This document shows, one piece after another, positions 11,723-23,683 of a stretch of DNA of 64,000 nt. Source of the DNA: Cryptomeria japonica. Taxonomy: Eukaryota; Streptophyta; Pinopsida; Cupressales; Cupressaceae. The notes under the pieces were generated by a model that had not been told where the DNA came from, did no database searches, and saw only the letters and a program-made list of their open reading frames with translations. Position 1 is the first letter of the stretch. Each line of letters starts with the position of its first letter. The DNA lies in contig NC_081412.1 of NCBI RefSeq assembly GCF_030272615.1, positions 684,890,583 through 684,954,582 on the forward strand. The letters are read 5' to 3'. The translations under genes were made by a program, and so were the position numbers.

Positions 11723-12272
11723 ACCTAGTAGCCTATCACCCTTGCTATAAGTTTCACTGCAGGGTCTCTAATATTGTTGATAGAAAAAGCACGCTTATCA
11801 GATGTAGAATTGGTTAACTTGAAGATAGTATCCTTTGAAATTCTTCTTAACACAGGAATTTCACCGGTTGAGAAATAACCCATTACAGCCCTAATAGCTT
11901 CCTTGGTTATTATGTGAGTCCTCTCCAAATACATATTCTCTCTATGGACTCGACTCAAAATGATCCTGACATGTTCTTCCTCAAAATCATCAAGAAAATA
12001 GGCGGAATTATGAAAACCTTTTTCAAAAACCTAGTATATTTTGTTTCAATCTTTCCACTCTTATCACAGACTAATTTCAACTGAGTATAGATGTGTAGAG
12101 TTCCTAAATCTTCTATCTTGCAATCTGTATAGTTGGACAAGTCACCTTTGACCACAACACCGCTCAAGACTTGAGACAATGCATTATAAGACATAATTTC
12201 ATCTGCCTTTAGAGCTTCCTCAAGCTCAGTAGTGATCATCAACCTCTTTACAGACTTACAAGTAGATGCCAT

Positions 12273-12718
12273 TCTAGATAAACAAGTTTCAAAGTGGTAT
12301 ACAAAGAATTACCTTGTATCTTGTACATCGCTCTATTTCTCGGTTGAAATGCCCAAATGCACACCCATTCGCCTCTCTGCAACTTTCAATTCAACTTGAT
12401 TTCTCTAATCACAAATCAATTCGCCAATTGACAACAAGACAATCTTGTTCTGCTCTGCAATCACTTCAAATTTCTTTTTTGAAAGAGTTAGGGTAAAAAT
12501 GATAAAGTAAAACTTGTTTTAATCCTCTTTACCAACTATAATAAATGCTCACACTTTAGGTTACAAACCCTAATTTCACCGCTTAAGTGAAATACCAGTT
12601 GATAACACGTCAACAAAAGTCACCAAAAATTTATAATTCAAAAACTCTTTCTTGCTCATTTTACAAGGGGTTCGAAGATGTTTTACCGTTAAGCTCCCCT
12701 TAGCCATGTTAAACAGGC
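12273..12718 (-). promoter_or_regulatory. Spacer between gag and ORF2 of element B
   Basis: No gene. It holds AAACCCTAA (12565-12573) and a TATA-like ACTATAATAAAT (12535-12546), placed like those in the spacer of A. Strong divergence elsewhere makes these shared words notable. Confidence 0.4.
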
Positions 12719-13994
12719 TTAAGTCACTGGTGTTGGATTCTCTTCACTGGTTGAAGGAACAATTTCTTCTCTAGATGAGTCATCACCTTTCTTTTTCCAA
12801 ATCTGATTCATATCTTCTCTGATTTCCTCAACATCAACTTTCTGCTTGCCTTTCTAATCCTTGAAGGAGTTGACCAGTTTTCTATTTCTTGATCTGCAAA
12901 AATTTTCTAAGTGCCCTGGCTTGTTATAGTGATAGCAGACCATACCAAATGATCTCTGAGGTCTTCTTCTATAGTTCATAGCCACATGACCAAAGTTCTT
13001 ACAAAAGGTGCAAACAACATTTGTTACCTTTTCCATTTCGAATGGACTAAACCGGTTGCCGTAGGATCTTTGCCAGTTAAGGTTCACCCAGTTATCAAAG
13101 TTCCTTATCGAGTCACCATTTGGTCTAGGATGCATGTGTGGTATGGGACATTTTTCTCCATATCTGCACTCAATATGTCTATGCCCATACATTCCTCAAC
13201 TGAAGCAATGACCTTCAAACTTTCTAGACACATACCTAGCATTAGTATTGTAATTTGCATTTCTATTAGGTTTGTCTCAGCAGAAATTTGTAGTATGACC
13301 AGGCTTATGACAAACAAAGAAGACAGGTTTAAAAACCTTCTTACCGATAGTCTTATTGACTTTAGGAGCAGTCTTGTTCTTTGGATAGTTTCTCTTTGTA
13401 CCGGAGGATTCACCTTTTTCAGTTGTATGAAAACCAAGTCCATAGATATCACCGTTCATTCTCTATGATTGAATTTTTTCTTCCACTATGGTAGATTTTT
13501 TGATGAACTTCTCCAATTTATCATTGGCTTTAGTAATCTTTGTGACAAGATCTTCATTATGCTTAGACAAGTTCTCTTTTGGAGATGATGCCAACTCAAG
13601 ATCTAGCTTTAGATTCTCCTTTTCTTCTATTTCAGCAATCAAGTCCTCATGCATAGTGTCTTTTTCCCATTTGATCTTTATGATCACTTGATCTCTTACC
13701 TTGATAAGATCTTCAGCAGCTCATCTGGCTTCTAGTTCCTGACTCATGCAGATAGTGAGACCTTCTAGCTCCCTTCTTAGATTCATTTTTTCACTGTTCA
13801 CCTTTTCAACTTCATCAGCTAAAGCTTCTAATATTGGCTTCATCTAAAGAACAATTATCAGATATTTCTAACAGTTTTTCAGATAGCTCTCTCGTTTTGA
13901 CTTGAGAAACTTTCAGTTTGCCCCTAAGGGATTCAACTTCATTTCTGCTAGCTTCTAGCTCTCTAACCATCTCAAAGTAGCTCCTGTGCCCCAT
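12719..13994 (-). pseudogene. gag: Gag-like coiled-coil/zinc-knuckle gene of element B, broken
   Basis: Reading minus from ATG 13994-13992 gives a protein parallel to A's gag: coiled-coil N-terminus, then knuckles FVCHKPGHTTNFC, CTFCKNFGHVAMNY and CYHYNKPGHLENFC, ending at the TAA at 12721-12719. Open segments are 13687-13463, 13459-13277 and 13192-12854, with stops and frameshifts between them. The last knuckle keeps the Cys residues that A has lost. Capsid domain absent, as in A. Confidence 0.72.
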
Positions 13995-14032
13995 GGTAGT
14001 TTCAATATTCCCTTCTAAATGGTACCAATTGA

Positions 14033-15121
14033 TGGACTTGAAAGGAAATGAGAGGGGGGGGCGTGAATCAGTGACACCAAAACAAACACTACTTCAAACA
14101 CTAACCGATAGATGAACTTAACCAAGCATTTAAATAAAATACATGCTATCCAAAATGATATAACAACATCCATACAAACTAACACATCCACCATGACACA
14201 AGTGTTTCTACATGGAAAACCCAAACAAGTAAAAATAACAGTGAGATGGAACTCACAAGTTAACTATCTGCAGTAATAGATAACTGACCAGTTAAGGTCT
14301 TACAAAGTGCTCTGCTAGGAGCGAATCTTATTAGAGATCTCAAGCTTGATTAGAAGCTTATACCCTATTAAGAGTACTACCCTGTTAGGAGTAACCTCAC
14401 TGGAGGATTTGAGAATCCAAACTAATGGATCACCTTGTTAGAGGATTTGTACAATGAAGCTTGTTAGAGCTTACCGGTTAGGCGATTTGATTTTGTTGTA
14501 ATGATTAGAAAACAACAAGAATGGTTTGATCTATTCTGAGTAGCACAAAAATTTCTTGATCAGATCACTCTAAGTACATTCAACACTACTCTTCATCTTA
14601 ACACTTATCGTTCTTCAAAAAAATCTTTCACTCTTTATGCATATTAGTATTCACATAATCTCCTCTTCTATATCAGTTATCAGTTTCAAATTATTCACTA
14701 AGACATCTTTAAATAGACATACAAATCTTATGTCGGCCTAAGGAAATCAAAACACAATTTCCTAGGTGCAGTGTATCTAGACAAGTAAACATAACTCATC
14801 ACAAAAATGACTGCAAGAAAATGGTGTTGGTAACTCATCACAAAATTAGATACCAATTAGAACAGTCAATACCAATTGAAACAAAATATGTGAATCGTTG
14901 TCTTGGAATCTTCTCCTTGATCTCCATCTTCATCTTCATCTTCATTTTGATGTCGACTTAGTGTAGCCATAGGTTATCTCTTAAGCTCATACCGGTTGAC
15001 ACAGAGTACCAGTTAAAGATGAACCTTAAACATACCGGTTAATCAGTGTAAACCAATTGAAGTTACACCAGTAGTTAATGTAGTCATATGTGTGTGTGAG
15101 ATTGTTTCAACAATGACAACA
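14033..15121 (-). repeat. 5' LTR of element B
   Basis: About 1.09 kb. It lies beside a degenerate primer site (GGTACCA, about 14021-14027). Near its left end it has the G-run plus GTGAATCA typical of Copia LTR ends here. On minus it starts TGTTGTCATTG, comparable to A's TGTTGGCATT. No second copy remains in the window, so the ends are inferred from position. Confidence 0.55.
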
Positions 15122-15139
15122 AGTGATGAATACATTACA

Positions 15140-15429
15140 ATCATCATCAAGACAACAATAAGAGTTATTTATGATGAGCCTACTATTATATATTGTGATA
15201 ATTCCAATGCTATAACATGTCCAAGAATCTAGTCCAACATTCAAAGAATAAGCATATATCAATCAAATACTACTACTTGAGAGAGCAAGTTGGTGAACAG
15301 AAGGTGAAGCTAGAATATGTATCTACAAAGGAACAAATTGCTGATATTTTTACTAAGCCTCTGCCTACATATACATTTGTCTATCTAAGAGACAATTTAG
15401 GGGTCTCCACCCCTCCATATGAGAACTAG
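15140..15429 (+). pseudogene. pol: Copia RNase H C-terminus (pol fragment)
   Basis: Plus-strand translation gives EPTIIYCDNSNAI, then after a one-base deletion near 15210 MSKNLVQHSKNKHISIKYYY and TKEQIADIFTKPLP. These are the hallmark end of Ty1/Copia pol: the RNase H aspartate in YCDN, then the ADIFTKPLP tail. Everything upstream is lost where element B's LTR begins. The downstream polypurine tract and LTR start (15781 onward) have the same orientation. Confidence 0.85.
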
Positions 15430-15780
15430 ATGCATTGTGTTGCATCAATCTGGTGGAATTCAGAGCTTTACTCTTTTATGTGGATTGATGTGTTGGTGTT
15501 GCTCGTTTGCTAGAGTAGTCTATTGATTTGGTTATGTACCCTTGGGATAGAGAGATTTATGAGATTTCTGGTTATGTGTTTCAAGGGCAGAGAAATTCAT
15601 GTTTATGTTTTGGGAGAGAGTTTGATTTTTCTGTTTTGGTGATCTTTGGCATTGTTATCAAAGCAGGAGAGAGATCATGTGAAAAACTACTTTATCTATC
15701 TTGATCTAGGGGGAGTTTGCTAGTGATATCTTCTTTCTTTGCATTGACTATTTTTCACATTCATATGGTGCCATCAATGC

Positions 15781-16045
15781 CAAAGGGGGAGATTGCTTGA
15801 TTTGGTTGTTCATTGCTGCTACTAGGATATGTTGTTGTCATTGATGTCAACATATTCATGTTAGTTATTCTGGTGAGTTTGGGAAAGGTTTTTGGTCTGG
15901 CGTTGTATTTTGATTTTGTTGATCACTATTTTGCAGTATTTGGTATTCCCTTTGGTATATTCTAGTGTGATCAAATCTTGTGTTGAGATTTTAGATTAGT
16001 GTTTGGGATGATCTTGTGTATCTTGATTTCAGATGCTTTTTGATT
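15781..16045 (+). repeat. Polypurine tract and LTR start of the plus-strand Copia remnant
   Basis: CAAAGGGGGAGATTG (15781-15795) is a Copia polypurine tract; the LTR probably begins at TG 15794. It is cut at about 16045, where homology to element C's LTR begins. Confidence 0.6.
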
Positions 16046-16727
16046 TGGTTCTATTATAGATAATTACAACATGTTACAAGACAATTACAATCATTGAATG
16101 ATCATAACACATCATCACAACTCGATCTGATACACATTCAAACCCTTAGCTCATTCTACTAAGCACTTCGCTCATTCCCAATAAATTTTCTCCATGTACA
16201 CAACAAAACAACTTCTTATCACTTCAAATGGATTTAGTCACGTCATCATCATCTTACCAATATGATGAAATACACCACTAAACCATAAAGCATCATCAGT
16301 TAAGAGATCTTGTTACAGGTTCTAAAACCCTATTGAAAATACAACAATAAATCATAAACATGACTACTGGTAATCAAAACATGATCTGGTTTTAGTCATA
16401 GACTTATTATAGTTTTATAAACACTTATTCCAAACTGCAACACCTAATTCCTCACCAATCTTCAAAACCAATTTCTTAAGTGTAACATTATTTCACGTTC
16501 ATCGGTTAAAGTCTTATTTGTCAATTTTCCATCAACTACACAATTCATCTCACCAACTTAATCCATTACCAGTTAGGTTACACAAGTAAACAAGAATAAA
16601 CAAGGTTGCCATTAGTGACAACACAAATAATTGATCAACAAGTCACCAATCAATATCTCAACTATACCATCACCAATAGTCCTTATACGGCTCATCAACA
16701 TCATCAGTTATTACAATTATGCCAACA
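16046..16727 (-). repeat. 3' LTR of element C (truncated)
   Basis: Close match to 22545-23236, starting at a shared ATTACAACATGTTACAAGAC. It ends CCAACA at 16722-16727 beside the tract TTTTCCCCCTTTG (16728-16740), which is the polypurine tract on minus. About 1.3 kb of LTR is missing on the left. Confidence 0.85.
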
Positions 16728-17034
16728 TTTTCCCCCTTTGGCATTGATGGCGACACTAAAAGTATCATCATACAGAATTGGTCTTCTCTTCACTTCCTCT
16801 TCTCCTCCTTTGTATTTCTTCTGCCGGTTATATTTCTTCTCTATGTCTGTTACATTTCTTCTCCCCCTTTGACAACATTGCCCATAGAATTCATCTCCTT
16901 ATATCATTGTTGCTAGCCTTATCTTAGATGCTCCCCATGAGGAGTAGCCCACATCTCATCAATCCATGGTGAAAAATATTCAATAAGTCCATTGGATTAA
17001 TGCATCACCTATATCTTAGTTGATCTTGTGTAGG

Positions 17035-18545
17035 GATCTAAACCCTAATTTACCTCTGAGATGTTTAAAGGTTGTCTTAAGAAAAGGTTTAGTGAATATA
17101 TCTACTAACTACTTTTTGCTAGACACATGCTTCATTCTTACTTTCTTCTCCTATACTCTCTCTCTCAGAAAGTGATATTTTAAATCAATATGTTTAGTCC
17201 TTGCATGTAACATAGGATTCTTAGAGATATTAATAGCACTAGTATTGTCACAATAAATAGTTACCAGTTCAATCATATCTTCCTTGAAACCTTCCAAAAC
17301 ATGTCTCATCCAAATAGCCTATGTACAATATATCTATGCTTCCACATATTTTGCTTCTGTTGTGGACTGTGAAATATAACTCTGCTTCTTACTTGTCCAT
17401 GACACTATTCTACCACCTAAAAATAAAGCTCCACTGGTAGTGCTTTTCTGGTCATCAATATTTCCAACCTAGTCTGCATCTGCGAAAACTTTTAAAGAAA
17501 AATTATCATTATAGGGCTATCATAATCCATAATCAACTGTTCCTTTCAAATATTTGAATATCCTCTTTACCGATGTCATGTGTGTCTCCTTAGGATCCTT
17601 TTGAAACCTTGCAACTAAACCAATAGCATGTGCAATATATGGTCTACTATGAACAACATAGTGAAGTTTTCCAATCATAGACCTGTATTCCTTCTCATCT
17701 ACAGAGGGTGAATCATCTTGCTTTGAAAATTTACAACCAGTAACCATCAGATTACCAACCGGTTTACAATATTCCATCCCAAAAGTCTTCAAAACTTCTT
17801 TCACATATTTACTCTAACCAATAAAAATTCCATTTTCCAGTTGTTGGACCTGTAAACCAATAAAGAATTTTATCTCACCAATAAGAGACATCTCAAACTC
17901 TTTCTTCATTTCATCAGCAAAATCCATGAACAAATCATCATCGCCACCATATATTATGCTATCAACAAAAACTTCTACAATCAACATCTTATTTCCTTCA
18001 GTCTTCAGATAGATGTTACTGTCCTCGCTAGTTCTCCAAAATCATATCTTAATCAAATGTGCATGCAATCTCTCAAACCATTCTCTAGGAGCTTGCGTCA
18101 ATCCATATAGTGCCCTATGTAACTTGCATACCATGTCTTTATCCCCTATCAAAGCAAACCCATCCAGTTGTTTTATATACACTTCTTCTTCAATAATACC
18201 ATTCAGGAAAGTTGATTTAACATCCATTTGATATACCTTAAAACCTTTAAAAGCGGCAAAGGCAAACAACATTCTAACACCTTCAAGTCTTGCCACCAGT
18301 GCAAAGGCTTCACCATAGTCTTCTCCTTCTTCTTATGCGTACCCTTTGCAAACCAACCTCACCTTGCTTCTAACAACTCCACCATCCTCATTAAGTTTAT
18401 TTCTGAATACCCACTTTGTGCCAATAACATTTTTTTCTTCCAATCTGGGAAAGAGAGACCATGTATTGTTTTTCTCAATTTGATCAGGTTCTTCATTCAT
18501 TACATTTAACCATTCTTCATCTTCCAAATATTCTCTTACTGTCTT
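17035..18545 (-). pseudogene. pol: Copia reverse transcriptase and RNase H (element C)
   Basis: Reading minus, RT starts near 18527 with NNTWSLFPRLEEKNVIGTKW and KVRLVCKGYA, continues with VYQMDVKSTFLNG (first catalytic Asp kept) at about 18230, and YGGDDDLF (active-site aspartates) near 17955. RNase H follows: FADADW, STTEAKY and YCDNTSA keep the acidic residues, ending DIFTKP near 17050. Stops and frame changes occur near 18335, 17810 and 17515. Lineage within Copia is not assigned. Confidence 0.85.
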
Positions 18546-18772
18546 TGGTTCTATAGTGGAAATCAGAAAGGAATTTTCTTTGATTTTCTTCTGGTATGCA
18601 CACCAGCATTCTTGTCACCTATAATCTAGTCTTTAGAATGATTTAGCCTTACATATTTAGGAATTACCAGTTCTGGTCTTGTAGCCTCTTCTTATTCTTC
18701 ATATTCTTCATCTACTAGTTCTTCATCCAATGGTTGAGCACCTATTTCTGCATTGTTTAGCTCATCATCTTT

Positions 18773-19974
18773 CTACACTTCCGGTTCAATAAATATAAGT
18801 TTTTCTTTATCATCCATAGGCTCATATCTGTTGGTTTCATCAAATTTACCAGAGAATTCATCAACCTTAACATTCACATTCTCCACAATCTTCTTTGTCC
18901 TTTTATTGTAACACTTGAAATCTTTGCTCATGGTAGAATAACCAACAAATATTCCTTCATCACACTTAGCATAGAATTTACCAGTAAAATCATCTCTTTT
19001 AATGAAACATCTACTACCAAAAACTTTAAAATAACTAACATTCGATGTCTTGCCATACCAAAGCTCATAAGGTATTTTATCATTACCTTTCTTCACAAGA
19101 ACCTAGTTCAAAGTATAAACAATAGTGCTAATTGCTTCTCAACAAAACATCTTTGGTACATCTCCTTGCAAAGACATAGTCCTAGCTACTTCAACAATAG
19201 TTCTATTTCTCCTTTCCGCAATACCATTTTTTTCTGGTGTCCTTGGTGCAAACATCTACCTCTTAATTAAATGTTCTTCACAATATCTTACAAACTCATC
19301 AGAAGTAGATTCTCCACCCCGGTCAAATCTTAAACACTTCAGATTCTTGTTGATTTTTTTTCAACTAAGGCTTTAAAGGCCTTGAGCTTGCTGAGAGCTT
19401 CTGATTTCTCTTTTAGAAAAGTCACCCACATCATCCTTGAAAAATCATCAATAAAAATCATAAAATACTTATCACCATAAAAACCTCTAGTCCTCATGGG
19501 ACCACATAGATAAGTATGCACTAAATCAAGAATATGCTCAGAAGAAAAAGATTTACTCTTAAAAGATGTAGAATTCATCTTGCCCATATGATATTCTTTA
19601 CACAACATATTGTTCGGTTTAACAAGTTGGGGCATGCCTCTCACCATACCAGATTTGGTGACCTTTATCAAGTTATCAAAGTTGACATGATAAAACCTTT
19701 TATGTCGTAACCATCTATCTTCAATTTTAGCCACCAAACAACTACTCACAGTAGCATTCAAATGAAATAGATTACCTCTAGTTTGCTTACCTGTTGCAAT
19801 CAAATATCCTTTGCATCCCATGATCTTACACACTCCACTTTTAAACTCAAGATGATATCCTTTGTCATTCAACTGACCAACACTCAACAAATTATGTTTT
19901 AGACCTTCAACCCAATAAACATCATCTGCATTATTTTTACCATTCAGAGAAATAGAGCCCTTACCTTTAACCAT
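18773..19974 (-). pseudogene. pol: Copia integrase with GAG-pre-integrase domain (element C)
   Basis: 19974-19339 carries the pre-integrase region (VYWVEGLKHNLLSVGQL) and a damaged zinc site: RHKRFYHVNF gives the His pair, but LCKEYHMGK has Tyr for the second Cys. The catalytic core reads LDLVHTYLCGPM, where Copia normally has Asp at the Tyr position, so the first acidic residue of the DDE triad is lost. The later motifs FDRGGES and NGIAERRN keep Asp and Glu. 19096-18773 holds the end of the core (PYELWYGK, FVGYS). Stops lie near 19260 and 19100. Strand transfer would be impossible even without them. Confidence 0.85.
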
Positions 19975-20185
19975 GCAGGTGAATTATTTCCAAACCTTAC
20001 TACACCGCCATCAAATTCTTCAAGAGATACAAACTTGCTCTTATCACTGGTCATGTGGTGAGAACAACCACTATCAATTATACATTCATCATTAAGTCAG
20101 AGTGAGATACCAAATCCTTTTCATCAAACAACTCTTCTTTAACATCAATAAAGACAATCTCCTCATTGTCATCATCCTCAGATTC

Positions 20186-21178
20186 TTAATCAGTGACTCC
20201 ATCATCAACTGCAACATAACACTGTTTTTTTCCTTTCCCCTTATATTTTCTAAACTTTTCTTTTTGATCATTATTAGGGAAGTTTGCAGCTATGTGTCTG
20301 ATCTTGTTACAAGAGAAACACTTAATAGGTAGTTTACCTTTATACTTACCAGTGCCTCTCATAAGTCTCTTAGCTAATAGAGCTTCAAGCTCCATCAGGT
20401 TACCTTCCTCATCCACATCTCCTCTACTACCGCCATGACTAGATCTGCAATTGTGACTATGGCATACATCTTTCCCTTTCTCATAGGAGTACCTGTTACA
20501 GATGCCTTAAAAGCTGATTTGGATGACTTAGAAATTCTGTAATCAAAACTATTCAATTCAAATGCAATCAATTTACCAATAAGTGAATCAATAGTGACCT
20601 TATCACTACTTACTGACCTTAACTCTTGAATAGTAGGAACTCTAATTGCATAGGAAGGTAAAAGAGTTCTAAGCATCTTACTTACAACAATGTCTTCTTC
20701 AATCTTTCCTCCAAAAATTTTAATACCACCAATAACCTCTTCAATCCTCTTTCCATATTGAGCTATATTTTCACCTTCTACCATTCTATATCATCAAATT
20801 TACCTCTAAGACTCTCTTCCTTAGCTCTTTGAACATGTTTATCACCATCATAGTTTAGTTCTAATTTCTCCCAAACTTTAAATGCAATGTTTAATCCATG
20901 GACATCAATATATTTAGTATCAGACAGTGTACTTACAATGGCTTCCAATGCTTGGTTGTTTTCCTACTGCTACTTAAGTTGATATTGAGTCAAGGGACCA
21001 ATAGGAGGTACATATTTAGAAATAACATGTTGCCAAAATTGAGAACCCATACCTTTAATATAAATCTTCATTCTGTCTTTCCATATTCTATAGTTGTCCT
21101 TAGTAAACTTGGGACCCTCCTTCATCATCTTCCTCCGAATCTTTTCCTCAAGCGGTTAAGCTTCTGCACACAGAGGAC
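20186..21178 (-). pseudogene. gag: Copia gag (element C)
   Basis: Minus reading from next to the primer site gives YRIWKDRMKIYI (capsid start), then LSDTKYIDVHGLNIAFKVWE, MVEGENIAQYGKRIEEV (20784) and ELNSFDYRI: a UBN2-type Copia gag. The single knuckle at about 20330, CFSCNKIRHIAANF, has Arg for the usual Gly and Phe for the last Cys. Stops near 21150, 20960 and 20785 and a frameshift at about 20400 break it. Confidence 0.8.
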
Positions 21179-21183
21179 CTAAT

Positions 21184-21195
21184 GCTCTGATACCA
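21184..21195 (-). other. Primer-binding site of element C
   Basis: GCTCTGATACCA on plus is the exact complement of TGGTATCAGAGC, the initiator tRNA-Met primer site. It is three bases from the 5' LTR. Confidence 0.92.
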
Positions 21196-21198
21196 ATT

Positions 21199-23236
21199 AT
21201 TATTTATGAGGATCTAGTAATTACTGAGAGGGGGGGTGAATCAGTAATGACAATGAACTTGAAATCTTCAACCAATCTGCAAATACTTCATAAAAACAAT
21301 TCATAACTGTTAGAATATTTAATCGTTACTTAGCTTAGGTTTATTTGTATTTAGTTTAGGATATTCCTTTGGAATTCCTACATGTAATTTGTCCTCTAGT
21401 ACATGTGTGAGGACAAGTCATTTCTTTTATTTTCCTTTATTAAGGAATATTAGATTTCCTCCATAAGAGGATGTGGACACATGGCACACACATTTTATGA
21501 ATGGTGGCATTCATAGATTTGGGAGTTACTTTGTAACTCCTCTCCTCATCTCTATTTAAGAGATGTCTCCTCATTTCTTCTTAATGACAATATTGTAAAG
21601 AGCTTCTTGCTCTCTCTCTCTCTCTCATTTTTAGGCATTGCCTCATTCATAATATCACAAGGGGTTTTTCTTTGCTTTTCCCCTTTCAAAAGTTCTTGTG
21701 CCTCCTTCTTCACATTTGGGTGATGCTCCAAGGTTTTTGTTTTTCTCTTGGTAACAATTACTTCATCATAAACTTTCTTGGATTAATTTTTCCTTTCCTT
21801 GCTCTTTTATTTCCTTTCAATAACTAGTACAGGTAGTTACTCATTCATCCACTTTAATAGATTTCTAAACTTACTCATTCATGTGTTCATCAATGTGCAT
21901 GTAAAGAAATGATATTAAATTATCACATAAAGAAAACATTCATCACATGAACACCAGAATTTTTCACATGCGAACCCAAATGGGAAAAACAATGGTGGGA
22001 ATTAGTACCCACAAAATAATGCACTCTTTTAGAATACATTGTTAGGAGCCAAGCCCAGTTAGAAGATTACAATGATGCCCGATTAGGAGCAGACCCTATT
22101 AGGAGTCCCTCAGTTAAGGTATTTAACCTTAGCCCTATTAGGAGCTTTACTCTATTAGGAGTATCCTTTCTAAAGGATTTAAACTCAAGTTAATGAGCCA
22201 CCCGTTTAAGGGATTTATACAATCAGGTCTGTCAGGACCTACCAAGTTAAGGAATTTAAAGTCTGTTGCATCTGTTAGGGAACAATAGATAGTTGATTTG
22301 GAAATAACACTCACTACTTGCTTGTATAGATCCTATTTAGCTCCAATCTGCTTCTCTCATGTAGACATCTCAATCTGGTTCGGCACACACACACTTCTCT
22401 CTGATCACCAATGCACTAGATCATCACAAACTTTGACCTAAATAGACTTTACAACTTTTTCAGTTAGAAAACCCTAACATCATTTGAATTTACATGAAAT
22501 TACATCAAGTTTAGGAAAATAATCCGCCAAACATATTGTAGATCATTACAACATGTTACAAGACAATTACAGTCGTTGAATGATCATAACACATCACTGC
22601 AACTCATTCAAACACTTAGCTCATTCTACTAAGCACTTCACTCATTCTCAAGAAATTCCCTCCTTGTACTTGCCAAAATAGCTTCTTATCACTTCACATG
22701 GTTTCAACCATGTCATCATCATCTTACCAACATTATTAAATACATCGCCAAACCATAAAGCATCATCAGTTAAGAGATCTTGTTATCGGTTCTAAAACCC
22801 TGCTAAAACCCTACTAAAAATACAACAATAAACCACAAACATGACTTCTGGTAATCAAAACATGATGCAATTCCGGTCATAGACTTATTACAATGTTATA
22901 AACACTTGTTCCAAATTGAAACACCTAATTCCTCACCAATCTTCAGAATCAATTGCTTAAGTGTAACACTATTTCACGTTTATCGGTTAAAGTCCTATTT
23001 GCTAGTTCATCATCAAGTGCATAGTTCATCTCACCAACTTAATCCATTACCAGTTAAGCTACACCAATAAACATAGATGACTTAGATGGCAAAGTAAACA
23101 AAAATAAACAAGGTTGCCATCAATGACAACACAAATAACTTCACATCAAGTCACCAATCAATATCTGAACTATACCATCACCAACACTCCTTATACCAGT
23201 TCATCAACATCATCAATTATGCTAATCATGCCAACA
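21199..23236 (-). repeat. 5' LTR of element C, enlarged by a solo LTR
   Basis: About 2.0 kb as it stands, or 1.5 kb without the solo LTR at 21308-21819. It starts beside the primer site, has the G-run plus GTGAATCA at 21228-21243, and ends CCAACA at 23231-23236. The last 690 bp match the truncated 3' LTR. Confidence 0.85.
21303..21824 (+). mobile_element. Solo LTR (21308-21819) with perfect 5-bp target duplication
   Basis: A 512-bp segment starting TGTTAG and ending TTTCA is flanked on both sides by ATAAC (21303-21307 and 21820-21824). A TATA-like CTATTTAAG lies near 21542, followed by (CT)n at about 21611-21628. This is the product of an insertion followed by LTR-LTR recombination. The orientation is judged from the TATA-like box. 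Confidence 0.9.
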
Positions 23237-23633
23237 TAAACATCTAACCATACACATGTATAACATTTAAATATATATAGCATTGCCAGGGTGAAAATGG
23301 GTCTAAGGAATCTTATGTCATAAAAGGTCCTACTAAGGGGTCCTAGGATATCATTTTAACTTCTAACTATACATGTTTAATATTTATACATAACATTGGA
23401 AACACACAGAATGTAACATTTCAACATATCAAAAATAAATTTAAACATTTAAACATCTAACTATACACATGTATAACATTTAAATATATGTAGCATTGGG
23501 GTGAAAATGGGTCTAAGGATGTAGTAGGATGTATTAAAGGGTTCTTGATATCTTAAAGGGTCAAAAGATGTCCTAGGATGTATTAAGGCATCCTATAATG
23601 TCTTAAGAGGTCCTAGGATGTACTAAGGGGTCC

Positions 23634-23683
<50 letters not shown>

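Larger units (their letters stand above)
7324..12272 (-). pseudogene. Second gene (ORF2) of element B, interrupted and decayed
   Basis: Homologous to ORF2 of element A by direct reading. The start (12272) gives MASTCKS, aligning with A's internal MDSTSHT; both continue into SYNALSQV/KYNALSQV and YTDCKIEDLG/YIDCKIEELG. Pieces on minus: 12272-11955, 11958-11725, [insert], 9909-9685, 9851-9375, 9365-8694, 8697-8332, then 7890-7696 and decayed sequence to about 7330. Middle matches include VFVHYFPELS against IFVQYFPKLS; the C-terminal coiled-coil region also aligns (VVDDQVQSLEEVAKANVKK against ASDQIKSLEDVSQMSVEK). The Lys/Glu tract of A is absent. At least three frameshifts and several stops make it non-functional. 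The function is unknown. Confidence 0.72.
7324..15121 (-). mobile_element. Element B: diverged relative of element A, 3' LTR lost
   Basis: Same gene order as A on the minus strand: 5' LTR (14033-15121), degenerate primer site, coiled-coil/zinc-knuckle gag, spacer, second gene. No protease, integrase or RT is visible. Its 3' end stops at the LTR scar at 7323. It is older than A: both genes carry many frameshifts and stops, and an insert of about 1.8 kb splits the second gene. Confidence 0.75.
16046..23236 (-). mobile_element. Element C: Copia retrotransposon with decayed gag-pol
   Basis: Minus orientation. A truncated 3' LTR (16046-16727) matches the end of the 5' LTR (about 22545-23236). Between them lie a polypurine tract, RNase H, RT, integrase, gag and a good primer site (21184-21195). 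It is the only element here with all Copia enzymes recognisable, but every gene carries stops or frameshifts. It could once have mobilised Copia-primed non-autonomous elements such as A and B; that link is inference. Confidence 0.88.

Noticed and set aside
11458-11817. 119-codon plus frame across the insert end in B
   Set aside because: It crosses the insert/ORF2 junction, so it cannot be an ancestral gene.
4556-12573. AAACCCTAA words as interstitial telomere repeats
   Set aside because: They are single copies at matching promoter-like positions, not tandem arrays.
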